Origin: Micromonospora coerulea
GTDB lineage: Bacteria > Actinomycetota > Actinomycetes > Mycobacteriales > Micromonosporaceae
Direction of reading: 5' to 3'
Length of the DNA stretch: 64,000 bases
NCBI RefSeq assembly: GCF_016598485.1
Contig: NZ_JAEMUW010000009.1
Span: forward strand, 1 to 64,000
How positions within the stretch are numbered: position 1 is the stretch's first letter; every line of letters begins with the position of its first letter. Below the pieces are notes generated by a model. It saw only the letters and a program-made list of their open reading frames with translations, searched no databases and was not told the DNA's origin. Positions 43,559-51,972 of the stretch are shown in pieces. A program made the translations under genes and the position numbers.

Positions 43559-43891
43559 CTACTCGCCGCCGGGGACGGCCATCTCGCCGAGCAGGGACCA
43601 GTCGTCCTGCGGGACGGTCACGTTGACGATCCGGGGTGTCCGGGCGAGGTGCGGCGGCAGGGTCCGCTGCGCCGCGCGAAAGTGGTCGGATCGCACGTGC
43701 GCCGCGCCGGCCTGCTCGTCCCGGAACGCCTCCACCAGCACGTACTCCGTGGGGTCGTCGACACTGCGGGACCAGTCGAACCACAGGCAGCCGGGCTCGG
43801 CGCGAGTGGCCGCGGTGAACTCCCCGGCGATCTGCGGCCACCGGTCGGCGTGCTCGGGCAACACCCGGAACTTGGCGGTAATGAAGATCAT
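43559..43891 (-). CDS. Antibiotic biosynthesis monooxygenase-like (ABM) protein
   Basis: This 110-residue dimeric alpha+beta barrel protein has IFITAKFRVLPEHADRWPQ at the start, GCLWFDWSRS in strand 2 and DHFRAAQRTLP in the helix. ABM proteins include quinol monooxygenases (YgiN) and polyketide oxygenases acting without cofactor. No substrate can be assigned. It converges with the antiporter gene, with 8 bases between the stops. The ribosome site is weak. Confidence 0.84.
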   Translation of the reverse strand: MIFITAKFRVLPEHADRWPQIAGEFTAATRAEPGCLWFDWSRSVDDPTEYVLVEAFRDEQAGAAHVRSDHFRAAQRTLPPHLARTPRIVNVTVPQDDWSLLGEMAVPGGE

Positions 43892-43995
43892 GGGTAGAGG
43901 CTACCGAGCTGGCCCGCGGTCGACAGCCGGCCGCGCCCGACGTCGGCGACGGGACGTCGGCACGCCCTCTTTGGCCGCCCGGGCGCCGGTGCCGC

Positions 43996-45198
43996 TCAGA
44001 GCCAGGGCAGCGGGTCCACGGCCCGGCCGCCGAGACGTACCTCGAAGTGCAGGTGCGGGCCGGTGGAGGCGCCGGTCGACCCGACCAGTCCGATCACCTG
44101 GCCGGCGCGGACCCGCTGGCCGGGGGAGACCAGCAGCCGGGACTGGTGGCCGTAGCAGGTGGACAGTCGCTGCCCGTCCACTCGGCCGTGGTCGAGGCAG
44201 GTGTAGTAGCCGTAGCCGCCGAACCAGCCGGCCCGGGCGACCCGGCCGCCTGCCGCTGCGACGATCGGGGTACCGACGGGGGCGGCGAGGTCCACGCCGG
44301 GATGCTGCTGCCACACGTGGAAGTACGGGTCGAACCGGGTGCCGAACCTGCTGGTGAGGCGGCCGCGCAGCGGAGTGCTCAGCCGGCTCCCGCCAGCGCC
44401 CACCGGTCGCTCGGCCGGCGCTGCCACGGCGCGTAACCGGCGGTCGATCTCCTGCCGCAGGGCCGCCTCCTCCCGCTCGCGGCGAATGAGTTCGGCCTGA
44501 CCGGAGGTGATCGCGCCGGACAGGGCGACGGCGCGGCCGGCGGGGGTGTCGACCACGTCCGCGGTGTCCGCCACGGCGAACCGTGGCGCCACGTCCGGAT
44601 CCCCGCCCGCGGTCAGAGCGGTCAGCAGTTGCAGCACCGGATCAGCTTCACGCCGCACCCTGGTGAGGTCGTCGCGAGTGCGCGCGAGGACGTTGTGCAG
44701 GTACTGGATCCGGTGCTGGACGTCGGTGAGCGCGGCGACCCGACGTGCCTGGGGCGTGTCGGCGGCATCCACCGGAGGTTGGGGATACAGGTCGGCGCCC
44801 GGGTCGGCGGCGATGAGGGCCGCGGCGGCGCCGGGGTTCACCGGCGGGGCGCCGGAGCCGGCGGAGACCGGCCCGCGGGTCCGGGGCGTACCGCCGGCGG
44901 CCGGCGGGGAGGCCGGAGCCGGTGCGGCCGGTCGGGTCGAGGGGACCGGTGCGGAGACCGACGGCTGCCCGGTCGACGGCGCGAGCGGTGGCAGCGTCAG
45001 GGGGGACAGCGGGATCGACGGCGGCTTCACCGGCGGCAGCGACACCGACAGTGACGGGCCGGGCAGGGTCGGCAGGGGAAGTGGCCTCTGCGCCGGCACC
45101 TGCGCCGCCCCGGCGTCCAGGCAGACGGAGGCCATCATGAGCGTCGCCGCCCCGGCGACCGTCACCAGCGTCGTCTGCCGCCACCGTCGTCGGTCCAT
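43996..45198 (-). CDS. Secreted M23 peptidoglycan endopeptidase (LytM-type)
   Basis: This 400-residue protein has a signal peptide (about 1-32) and a Pro-rich region (about 33-125). A helical coiled region follows (about 150-270, with VQHRIQYLHNVLARTRDDLTR), as in division-associated M23 proteins. The C-terminal domain has HPGVDLAAPVG (HxxxD) and HLHFEVRLGG (HxH), the zinc site, with YGHQSRLLVSPGQRV between. It would cut cross-links in the wall or regulate a partner hydrolase. It is preceded by a surface protein gene 37 bases away on the same strand. Confidence 0.9.
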   Translation of the reverse strand: MDRRRWRQTTLVTVAGAATLMMASVCLDAGAAQVPAQRPLPLPTLPGPSLSVSLPPVKPPSIPLSPLTLPPLAPSTGQPSVSAPVPSTRPAAPAPASPPAAGGTPRTRGPVSAGSGAPPVNPGAAAALIAADPGADLYPQPPVDAADTPQARRVAALTDVQHRIQYLHNVLARTRDDLTRVRREADPVLQLLTALTAGGDPDVAPRFAVADTADVVDTPAGRAVALSGAITSGQAELIRREREEAALRQEIDRRLRAVAAPAERPVGAGGSRLSTPLRGRLTSRFGTRFDPYFHVWQQHPGVDLAAPVGTPIVAAAGGRVARAGWFGGYGYYTCLDHGRVDGQRLSTCYGHQSRLLVSPGQRVRAGQVIGLVGSTGASTGPHLHFEVRLGGRAVDPLPWL

Positions 45199-45235
45199 GC
45201 CGCACGCCCCTGCCGTCGTATCCGAGACCCCGCTG

Positions 45236-45916
45236 CTACATCGGGTCCGGACGCCGGGTCGTAACAGCCGGGTCGTCGTGCGGCGGCAGGGCGCGCCGCT
45301 GCCGCAGTCGCCGACGGGTCAGCACCGCACCCGCCGCGAGCGCGCCGACCAGCACCGCCAGCGCGATCGGCGTCCGTGCCGACCGGCCGGGCGCGGGATC
45401 GGTCGTGGCCGCCGCCGCCTCGTGCGGCGGGTCGGTGGCCGGCGTCGTCGATCCCGGGAGCAGGTAGGCGTTGCTGGCGAGCAGCGGATCGGCCGCCGGG
45501 AGCTGCGCGGCGGTGAGACTGACCAGGTTGCGGACCAGCGTGCCGGGCGCCGCGCCCGGCCGGACCCGCCCGGTGATGGTGACCCGCGGCGGTGTCGGAG
45601 CGGCGGCCAGCCGCACGTCCCCGAGGTCGCAGACCACGGTACGGACGTCCACGTCGCACCAGCCCGGCTCCGCCCGAGCGGTGACGCCGTCCAGATCAGC
45701 CGTGGTGGTGAACGTGATGCGCGCGCCGGTCAGGGTGGCCGCGCCGGAGATCGTGACCGTGTGGGTGACCCGCTGCCCGGGCAGCGCGCCGAACGGCGTC
45801 GAGGTCAGCACGGGGGCGGCGTCCACTGGAGCCGCCGGCGTCGGCGTCACGGAAACTCCCGCCAGGGCGGCGGTCATGGCCACCATCGGGGCGGCAACCG
45901 ACTCCCACACGCTCAC
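45236..45916 (-). CDS. Exported protein with DUF11-like domain and C-terminal membrane anchor
   Basis: The 226-residue form shown has a signal segment (about 1-30) and a beta-sandwich (about 38-150, with HTVTISGAATLTGARITF) like DUF11/surface-layer adhesion domains. The C-terminal anchor is a hydrophobic helix followed by RRRLRQRR. It resembles wall-anchored pili or surface proteins. Several starts are possible, from 46105 down to 45910. The GTG at 45916 is preferred because it begins at the signal segment and avoids overlap with the PadR operator. There is no strong ribosome site, so a leaderless mRNA is possible. It precedes the M23 gene. Confidence 0.62.
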   Translation of the reverse strand: MSVWESVAAPMVAMTAALAGVSVTPTPAAPVDAAPVLTSTPFGALPGQRVTHTVTISGAATLTGARITFTTTADLDGVTARAEPGWCDVDVRTVVCDLGDVRLAAAPTPPRVTITGRVRPGAAPGTLVRNLVSLTAAQLPAADPLLASNAYLLPGSTTPATDPPHEAAAATTDPAPGRSARTPIALAVLVGALAAGAVLTRRRLRQRRALPPHDDPAVTTRRPDPM

Positions 45917-46057
45917 ACTGTAGGCCCGCCCGGGGGTGTCCGCCGGCCCTCCCGCAAACCGGTTTACCGGTCCGGCGGCGCGGACGACCGTCATCGGCGC
46001 CCGTGCGGTCCCGCTAGAAGGCGGGCGCGGGCCGGACGGTCGAAAGTCGACGAACAT

Positions 46058-46090
46058 CCTGAGGGTATATACGCGGGGTATACCCTCAGG
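46058..46090. promoter_or_regulatory. PadR operator: perfect 12-bp inverted repeat
   Basis: CCTGAGGGTATA and TATACCCTCAGG are exactly inverted across a 9-base spacer, ending 13 bases before the PadR ATG. GTATAC-type sequences inside the arms can also serve as -10 elements. The arrangement is the expected site for autoregulation by the PadR protein, controlling the exporter behind it. Confidence 0.78.
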
Positions 46091-46103
46091 GTAGTCTGCC
46101 GGC

Positions 46104-46628
46104 ATGAGCGTTCCGCTAACCCTTCTCGGCCTCCTCGAACGGGAGCCCAGCCACGGGTACGACCTGAAGCGCGACTACGACGCCTACTTCGGCCGTGGCA
46201 AGCCGCTGCCGTTCGGTCAGGTCTACTCCACCCTCAGCCGCCTGGCCCGCGACGGCAAGGTGGTGATCAGCGAGGTCGGCCCCGGCGCCGGACCCGACCG
46301 GAAGCGCTACATCATCACGGACCTGGGCGCGACCGAGGTCGAGCAGTGGCTCACCCAGCCGGTCGAGCCGGAGCCGCACCTGCAGACGGTGCTCTTCGCC
46401 AAGGTCGTGCTCGCGCTGATGCTGGACCGCCCCGCCGGCGAGTACCTCGACACCCAGCGCAGCGCGCACCTGCAGCGGATGCGTGAGCTCACCGAGATCA
46501 AGCGCACCGGCAACCTCGTCGACGCGCTGCTCGCCGACCACGGCCTGTACCACCTGGAGGCGGACCTCCGGTGGATCGAGATGACCGGCGCCCGGCTGGA
46601 CGCCCTGAAGAGAACGGTGCGGCCATGA
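46104..46628 (+). CDS. PadR-family transcriptional repressor
   Basis: This 174-residue repressor has a winged helix (1-80: LTLLGLLEREPSHGYDLKRD and QVYSTLSRLARDGKV) and a C-terminal Vir-type helical dimerisation domain. It lacks a ribosome site, and the ATG is 13 bases after the operator, so a nearly leaderless transcript is likely. The stop overlaps the ABC ATPase ATG (ATGA). PadR repressors coupled to ABC exporters usually respond to a drug or antimicrobial peptide. Confidence 0.92.
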   Translation: MSVPLTLLGLLEREPSHGYDLKRDYDAYFGRGKPLPFGQVYSTLSRLARDGKVVISEVGPGAGPDRKRYIITDLGATEVEQWLTQPVEPEPHLQTVLFAKVVLALMLDRPAGEYLDTQRSAHLQRMRELTEIKRTGNLVDALLADHGLYHLEADLRWIEMTGARLDALKRTVRP

Positions 46629-47305
46629 CCGTCGTGATCGAAGCACGCAACGTGGAGTTCTCGTTCGGCCAGACCCCCGCGCTGCGCGGCGCGACCATCG
46701 CCGTGGAATCGGGCGAGATCCTCGCCATCATGGGCCCCAGCGGCTCCGGCAAGTCCACCCTGCTGCACTGCCTGGCCGGCATCCTCGTGCCCGACTCCGG
46801 CGAGGTCCTCTTCGACGGGGCCCGGGTCGACTCCATGGCCGAGACCCAGCGCAGCAGCCTGCGCCGGGACCGGTTCGGGTTCGTGTTCCAGTTCGGCCAG
46901 CTCGTCCCCGAGCTCACCGCGGTGGAGAACGTCGCCCTGCCGCTGCTGCTCAGCGGGGTTCGCCGGACGGCGGCGCTGCGCAAGGCGTACGGCTGGTTCG
47001 AGCGCCTCGGCCTGGAGGGCATGGAGCAGCGCCGGTCGGGAGAGCTGTCCGGGGGACAGGCGCAACGCGTCGCCCTCGCCCGCGGCCTGGTCGCCGAGCC
47101 GGAGGTGCTCTTCGCCGACGAGCCGACCGGCGCGCTCGACTCGCTCACCGGCGAACAGGTCATGGACCTGCTGGTCGCCGCGGCCCGCGAGCAGGGCACC
47201 ACGGTCATCCTGGTCACCCACGAGCCACGGGTCGCCGCGTACGCCGACCGCGAGGTCATCGTCCGCGACGGACGCGTGAACGCGCCGGCCGGGATCGCCT
47301 CGTGA
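46625..47305 (+). CDS. ABC exporter ATPase (MacB/LolD-type)
   Basis: This 226-residue ATPase has Walker A GPSGSGKST, the signature LSGGQAQRVALARG, Walker B VLFADEPTGALDS and the switch VTHEPR. The FGFVFQFGQLVPELTAVENV Q-loop is typical of MacB-like ATPases partnering FtsX permeases. It overlaps both the PadR stop and, through GTGA, the permease start. It drives the large FtsX-type protein and shares regulation with PadR. Confidence 0.93.
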   Translation: MTVVIEARNVEFSFGQTPALRGATIAVESGEILAIMGPSGSGKSTLLHCLAGILVPDSGEVLFDGARVDSMAETQRSSLRRDRFGFVFQFGQLVPELTAVENVALPLLLSGVRRTAALRKAYGWFERLGLEGMEQRRSGELSGGQAQRVALARGLVAEPEVLFADEPTGALDSLTGEQVMDLLVAAAREQGTTVILVTHEPRVAAYADREVIVRDGRVNAPAGIAS

Positions 47306-49497
47306 TCGGCTTCGGGCTCCGCCTCGCCGTGGCCGGCGGCCGGGAGGCGCTCACCCGCCTCGCCATCATCGCCGCCGCCGTCGCGGTGGGCGCCGGGCTG
47401 CTGCTGGCCACCCTCGCCGGGATCAACGCCGTCAACGCGCAGCTCACCCGGTACGCGGCGACGTTCCCCAGCGCCTCGACGGGCGGCGACGCCGATCCGC
47501 TGTGGTGGTCGACGCGGGAGGACTACTTCCACGGCGAGCAGATCATCCGGATCGACGTCGCCGCGACCGGAGCGAGCACGCCCACCCCCATCGGCATCCC
47601 GACGGCGCCGGGGCCGGGGGAGTACTACGCCTCGCCCTCGTTACAGAAGCTGCTGGCCGCCCACCCGGCCGGCGAGCTGGGCGACCGCTACCCGGGACGT
47701 GACCTCGGCACGATCGGCCCGGCGGCACTGGCCTCGCCGGACGCCCTGGTCGTCATCGTCGGCGGCACCCCCGACGAGGTCGCCGAGCTGCCCCACGCCC
47801 GGCAGCTCACCAGCGTCGGCGACAAGACTCCCGCGCTCCCCGAGACCACCGTGGACCTCATCCTGGGCGTGATCGCCGGCGGCCTGCTGTTCCCGGTGCT
47901 GATCTTCATCGGCACGGCGACCCGGCTCAGCGCCGCCCGCCGCGAGCAACGCTTCGCCGCGATGCGCCTGGTCGGCGCGACGCCGAAGCAGATCTCGATG
48001 GTCGCCGCGGTCGAGGCGACCGCCGCCGCCGTCGCCGGTACCGCCCTCGGTTTCCTGCTGTTCTACGCGTTCCGCGGCTCGCTCGCGAACATCCCGTTCA
48101 CCGGCATGCCGTTCTTCCCCGGCGACATGTCGCTGGGCATGCTGGACATCCTGCTCGTCGCGCTCGGCGTCCCGGCCGGTGCGGCGGTGGCGGCGCAGGT
48201 CTCGCTGCGCCGCGTGCGGATCTCGCCGCTGGGCGTCACCCGGCGGGTGACCCCCCGCGCCCCGCGCGCGTACCGGCTGATTCCGCTCGTGCTCGGGGTC
48301 GGTGTGCTGGCCTTCGCCCTCGGCCACCGGCCGGAGACCTCCGACGGCCAGACCGCAGTGTTCCTGCCCGGCCTGCTGCTCATCATGACCGGCCTGGTCC
48401 TGGCGGGACCGTGGCTGACGATGGTCGGCGCCCGGGTCATGGCCCGGTACGCCAGCCGGCCAGCTTCGCTCATCGCCGCGCGACGCCTCGCCGACAACCC
48501 GAAGGCCGGCTTCCGCGCGATCAGCGGCATCATGCTCGCGCTCTTCGTCACGAGCGTGGCCGTCGGCGTGATCACCACGATCGTCGCCAACCGCGGCCCG
48601 GCGCAGATCGGCTCCACCGACGCGGGCACCCTGTCCACCGTCTTCGTCGAGAACCCGCCGTCGGGAACCGACCCGGTGCTGGCCGACCTCCGCGCGATCC
48701 CCGGCGTGCGGACCGCGACCGTCGTTCGCGAAAACCCGATCATCACCAAGGCCCGGCGCGACCGGTCGTGGGCGACGACGGCACTCCCGGCCGAACCCGG
48801 GGTGATCGCGTGCACCGACCTCCCGAAGGCGTACGGACGGTGCGCGGACGGCGCCTCCGTGGCCGAGGTGCCGATGGAACTCGTTCCCTTCCGGGGATCG
48901 GCGTCGTCCACGAGGGTCTGGCCCGCCGCATCGGTCCCACTCGGCGACCTCCAGCGGTTGCCGGTGACGTCGATCGTCGTCGGCACGGATGGCTCGGCCG
49001 CCGCGGTGGAACGCTCGCGCACGGTCCTCGAGTTGGCCTACCCGGCCTTCTGGGTCGGCCCGAACGTTCCCGGCGACTTCGAGTCGGACTTCGCCGACAC
49101 CCTGCGCGGCTGGCAACAACTGGCGAACGTCATCATCGTCGCCAGCCTCGCACTCGCCGGCTGCAGTCTCGCGGTCAGCGTGGTCGGCGGTCTCACGGAG
49201 CGTAAGCGCCCGTTCAGTCTGTTGCGACTCAGCGGTGCGCCGGTGGGGGTCCTCCGACGCGTGGTCGCGCTCGAGAGCGCCGTACCGATGCTCGCCGTCG
49301 CGGCGGTCGCGGTCGGGATGGGCTTCCTCGCCGCACAACTGTTCCTCAAGGCGCAGATGGACTACACGCTCACCGCGCCGAGCCTGAGTTTCTACATGAT
49401 CGTCGTCGTCGGGTTGGCAGCCTGCCTCGGCATCATCGCCGCCACCCTGCCGCTGCTGGAACGGATCACGGGACCGGAGACCGCCCGCAGCGAATAG
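47302..49497 (+). CDS. FtsX-family ABC permease
   Basis: This 731-residue membrane protein has an N-terminal helix (about 14-38), a central group of three helices with the FtsX motif (about 185-300), and a second set in the C-terminal half (about 350-440 and 605-720). The two large extracytoplasmic loops (about 40-180 and 440-600) lie between them. This duplicated MacB-like layout serves in mechanotransmission or peptide/drug export rather than import. The substrate is not known. GTG start, coupled to the ATPase. Confidence 0.9.
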   Translation: MIGFGLRLAVAGGREALTRLAIIAAAVAVGAGLLLATLAGINAVNAQLTRYAATFPSASTGGDADPLWWSTREDYFHGEQIIRIDVAATGASTPTPIGIPTAPGPGEYYASPSLQKLLAAHPAGELGDRYPGRDLGTIGPAALASPDALVVIVGGTPDEVAELPHARQLTSVGDKTPALPETTVDLILGVIAGGLLFPVLIFIGTATRLSAARREQRFAAMRLVGATPKQISMVAAVEATAAAVAGTALGFLLFYAFRGSLANIPFTGMPFFPGDMSLGMLDILLVALGVPAGAAVAAQVSLRRVRISPLGVTRRVTPRAPRAYRLIPLVLGVGVLAFALGHRPETSDGQTAVFLPGLLLIMTGLVLAGPWLTMVGARVMARYASRPASLIAARRLADNPKAGFRAISGIMLALFVTSVAVGVITTIVANRGPAQIGSTDAGTLSTVFVENPPSGTDPVLADLRAIPGVRTATVVRENPIITKARRDRSWATTALPAEPGVIACTDLPKAYGRCADGASVAEVPMELVPFRGSASSTRVWPAASVPLGDLQRLPVTSIVVGTDGSAAAVERSRTVLELAYPAFWVGPNVPGDFESDFADTLRGWQQLANVIIVASLALAGCSLAVSVVGGLTERKRPFSLLRLSGAPVGVLRRVVALESAVPMLAVAAVAVGMGFLAAQLFLKAQMDYTLTAPSLSFYMIVVVGLAACLGIIAATLPLLERITGPETARSE

Positions 49498-49529
49498 TTT
49501 CCCTCTACGCATTATCGCGCGAGCACCAG

Positions 49530-49557
49530 GGCGGGCGCCGGGTCACCGGCGCCCGCC
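49530..49557. terminator. Bidirectional hairpin terminator
   Basis: GGCGGGCGCCGG and CCGGCGCCCGCC pair perfectly over 12 bases with a 4-base loop, in the 83-bp gap between the convergent permease and acyl-CoA synthetase genes. Confidence 0.8.
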
Positions 49558-49580
49558 ATCCCCCCGGGGCCATGCCGCGT

Positions 49581-51416
49581 TCAGTGGCCGCGGTAGAGGG
49601 CGTCGATCTCGGCGGCGCGGCGCCGCTGCACCGCCTCGCGTCTGATCTTCAAGGTCGGAGTGAGTTCACCGGTGGACTCGGTGAAATCATCCGGCAAGAT
49701 GCGGAAGGTCTTGATCGCCTCCGCCTTGGAGACCGACCTGTTGGCTTCGTCGATCGCGGCCTGGATGTCGCCGCGCAGGGCGGGGTCGTCCCGCATCTCG
49801 CCCACCGCGGCGTCCGGACGACCGTGCGCGCCGCGCCACCGGGACCACGCCTGCGGATCGATGGTGACCAGAGCGGCGATGTACGGCTTGGCGTCACCGA
49901 CGAGCATGCACTGGCTGACCAGGGGATGGGCACGGACCTGATCCTCGATGGGTGCGGGAGCGACGTTCTTTCCCGCCGCGGTCACCATGATCTCCTTCGT
50001 GCGTCCGGTGATGCTCAGGTAACCGTCGTCGTCGAGGTTGCCGAGGTCGCCCGTGCGAAACCAGCCGTCGGCGGTGAACGTCTCCTGGGTTGCGGCCGGG
50101 TTGTTCCAGTAGCCCTGGAACACCACATCGCCGCGAACAAGGATCTCCCCGTCGTCGGCGACAGCCAACTCCACGCCCGGTAGCGGTCGGCCGACGGTCC
50201 CGATCCGCATCGCGGAGGGCCGGTTCGACGTCAGCCCCGCGGAGGTTTCGGTCAAGCCGTACCCCTCCAACACCGTCAGGCCGGCCCCGCGCAGAAAGTG
50301 CCCGAGCCGCTCACCGAGGGGGGCGCCGCCGACGATCGCGATGCGACACCGGCCCCCGAACGCCGCCCGCAGCTTCCGGTAGACCAGCGGGTCGAGGACA
50401 CGCCGGATCAGCCGCAGGCCCACACCCGGGCCGGACGGGGTGTCGAGCGCCCGGCTGTACCGCACCGCCACCCGTTCCGCGACGCCGAAGAGCCAACCCT
50501 TGCGCTCGTCGACGGCCTTCTGCCGGGCCCGGTTGTACACCTTCTCGAACACCCGGGGCACCGCGAGGATGAACGTCGGCCGGTACCGATGTAGCCGCTC
50601 CAGCGTGCCGCCCATGCTGGCGCTGTGCACCATCGTCGCCCGGGTCTGCACGATCCCCACCTGGATCATCCGGGCGAAGACGTGCGCCAACGGTAGGAAG
50701 AGCACCGTCGAGGCCCCCTGGTTGAACAACTCCGGCAGCACCCTGACCGCGTTGCCGACGTCGAGGTGGATGTTCCGGTGCGACAGCACGCAGCCTTTCG
50801 GCCGGCCCGTCGTCCCGCTGGTGTAGACGATCGTCGCGGTGTCCCCGCCCGACACCGCGCCACGTCTGTCCTCGACCCGCTGGACGTCGACCGTCCGACC
50901 CTGCTCAGCCATCTGGATCAGGTCACCGGATTCGATCTGCCAGACCTGACGCAGCTCCGGCAGCCCGTCGCGCACGCCGGTCAGCAGCGCCGCGTGCTCG
51001 GCCGTCTCCAGCACGCACGCCACCGCGCCGGAGTCGGCGAGGACCCAGGCCAGCTGGTCGGCACTCGAGGTCTCGTAGACCGGAACCGTCACCGCCCCGA
51101 TCGCCCACACCGCGTAGTCGACGAGCGTCCACTCGTACCGGGTCCGGCTCATCAGGGCCACCCGGGCCCCCGGCTCCACGCCAGCCGCGACGAGACCTCG
51201 GGCCAACGCCAGCACGTCGTCGCGGAACTGCCGGCAGGTCACCGTCGCGGTGTCAGCGGTCTCGGACCGGTGCACCGGCCACGACCGGGCGTCCGGGTCC
51301 GGGCGCAGAAACTGGACCATGTCCGGGTTCCGCTGCGCGTTGTGCCACACCACATCGGCCAGCCCCACCGACTCGCCGCCGGTCATCTCCGGCGCCACCC
51401 TGACGACTCCCCGCAT
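49581..51416 (-). CDS. Long-chain fatty acid-CoA ligase (AMP-forming)
   Basis: This 611-residue adenylate-forming enzyme has the AMP motif IVYTSGTTGRPKGC, GYGLTETSAG, DGWFRTGDLGNLD and the C-terminal catalytic lysine region GELTPTLKIRR. The layout and length match FadD15-type actinobacterial long-chain acyl-CoA synthetases. It activates fatty acids for degradation or lipid synthesis. The ATG at 51416 is used because AAGGGG lies 9 bases upstream, and the longer frame is Arg/Ser-rich. Confidence 0.92.
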   Translation of the reverse strand: MRGVVRVAPEMTGGESVGLADVVWHNAQRNPDMVQFLRPDPDARSWPVHRSETADTATVTCRQFRDDVLALARGLVAAGVEPGARVALMSRTRYEWTLVDYAVWAIGAVTVPVYETSSADQLAWVLADSGAVACVLETAEHAALLTGVRDGLPELRQVWQIESGDLIQMAEQGRTVDVQRVEDRRGAVSGGDTATIVYTSGTTGRPKGCVLSHRNIHLDVGNAVRVLPELFNQGASTVLFLPLAHVFARMIQVGIVQTRATMVHSASMGGTLERLHRYRPTFILAVPRVFEKVYNRARQKAVDERKGWLFGVAERVAVRYSRALDTPSGPGVGLRLIRRVLDPLVYRKLRAAFGGRCRIAIVGGAPLGERLGHFLRGAGLTVLEGYGLTETSAGLTSNRPSAMRIGTVGRPLPGVELAVADDGEILVRGDVVFQGYWNNPAATQETFTADGWFRTGDLGNLDDDGYLSITGRTKEIMVTAAGKNVAPAPIEDQVRAHPLVSQCMLVGDAKPYIAALVTIDPQAWSRWRGAHGRPDAAVGEMRDDPALRGDIQAAIDEANRSVSKAEAIKTFRILPDDFTESTGELTPTLKIRREAVQRRRAAEIDALYRGH

Positions 51417-51559
51417 GCCCGTACGCCCCTTGGCTCTCCACCGATGCGATGTTCCTGGTCGTGCCGACCGCGCGGCGGGCCGCGCGGGAAGCTGCCCTCC
51501 AGCGCGACCCGCGCCGCGGTCGACGGCGGGCCGAGGCCCCGACACTCGCTGCCGACGCC

Positions 51560-51820
51560 CTAGCGGCTGCTCTTGAGCTTCTTGTGGAGCTGCTCGGGAT
51601 CACGTGCGAAGTCGATCCCCTGGTCGCGCGCCCGGGAGAAGTCATCGATCATGTGCTGCACCTCGCCCGGGGTGAACCGTCGGTCCTCGTCACCCTCCTT
51701 CTTCAGCCACTTGATCACTTCGTCGTAGCCCTTCCAGTCCCGCTTGCCCATCAGGCGCTCGATGTCCGTGACGTCGTAGTCCTTCTGCATGGCCTGGCTG
51801 GACGGGTCGTGGATCTTCAT
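51560..51820 (-). CDS. Small charged protein of unknown function
   Basis: The protein has 86 residues: MKIHDPSSQAMQKDYDVTDIE with many Lys/Asp and a helical middle (RDWKGYDEVIKWLKKEGDED, FTPGEVQHMIDDF). A strong GGAGGAGCAGG site lies before the ATG. It has no signal or known domain. It stands alone between the acyl-CoA synthetase and the erythromycin-esterase-like gene. Confidence 0.66.
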   Translation of the reverse strand: MKIHDPSSQAMQKDYDVTDIERLMGKRDWKGYDEVIKWLKKEGDEDRRFTPGEVQHMIDDFSRARDQGIDFARDPEQLHKKLKSSR

Positions 51821-51972
51821 CACCTGCTCCTCCCGTTGGGACGGTGCTTCGCCGCGCGATTGCCCGTGGCGTACGCGGACAAACGGCCGGGGTCTCAGGC
51901 GTCTGCCGGCGAGCGCTGGTGCCAACCCGGGTTCCTGCCCCGTCGGCCCGACACGATCGCGGACCGCGCTCG

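Noticed and set aside
40650..43841. 1063-codon minus-strand frame opposite YciO and the antiporter
   Set aside because: Runs across two supported plus-strand genes and looks like compositional shadow.
47641..49512. 623-codon minus-strand frame opposite the FtsX permease
   Set aside because: Asp/Arg/His-rich shadow; the permease frame has clear membrane helices.
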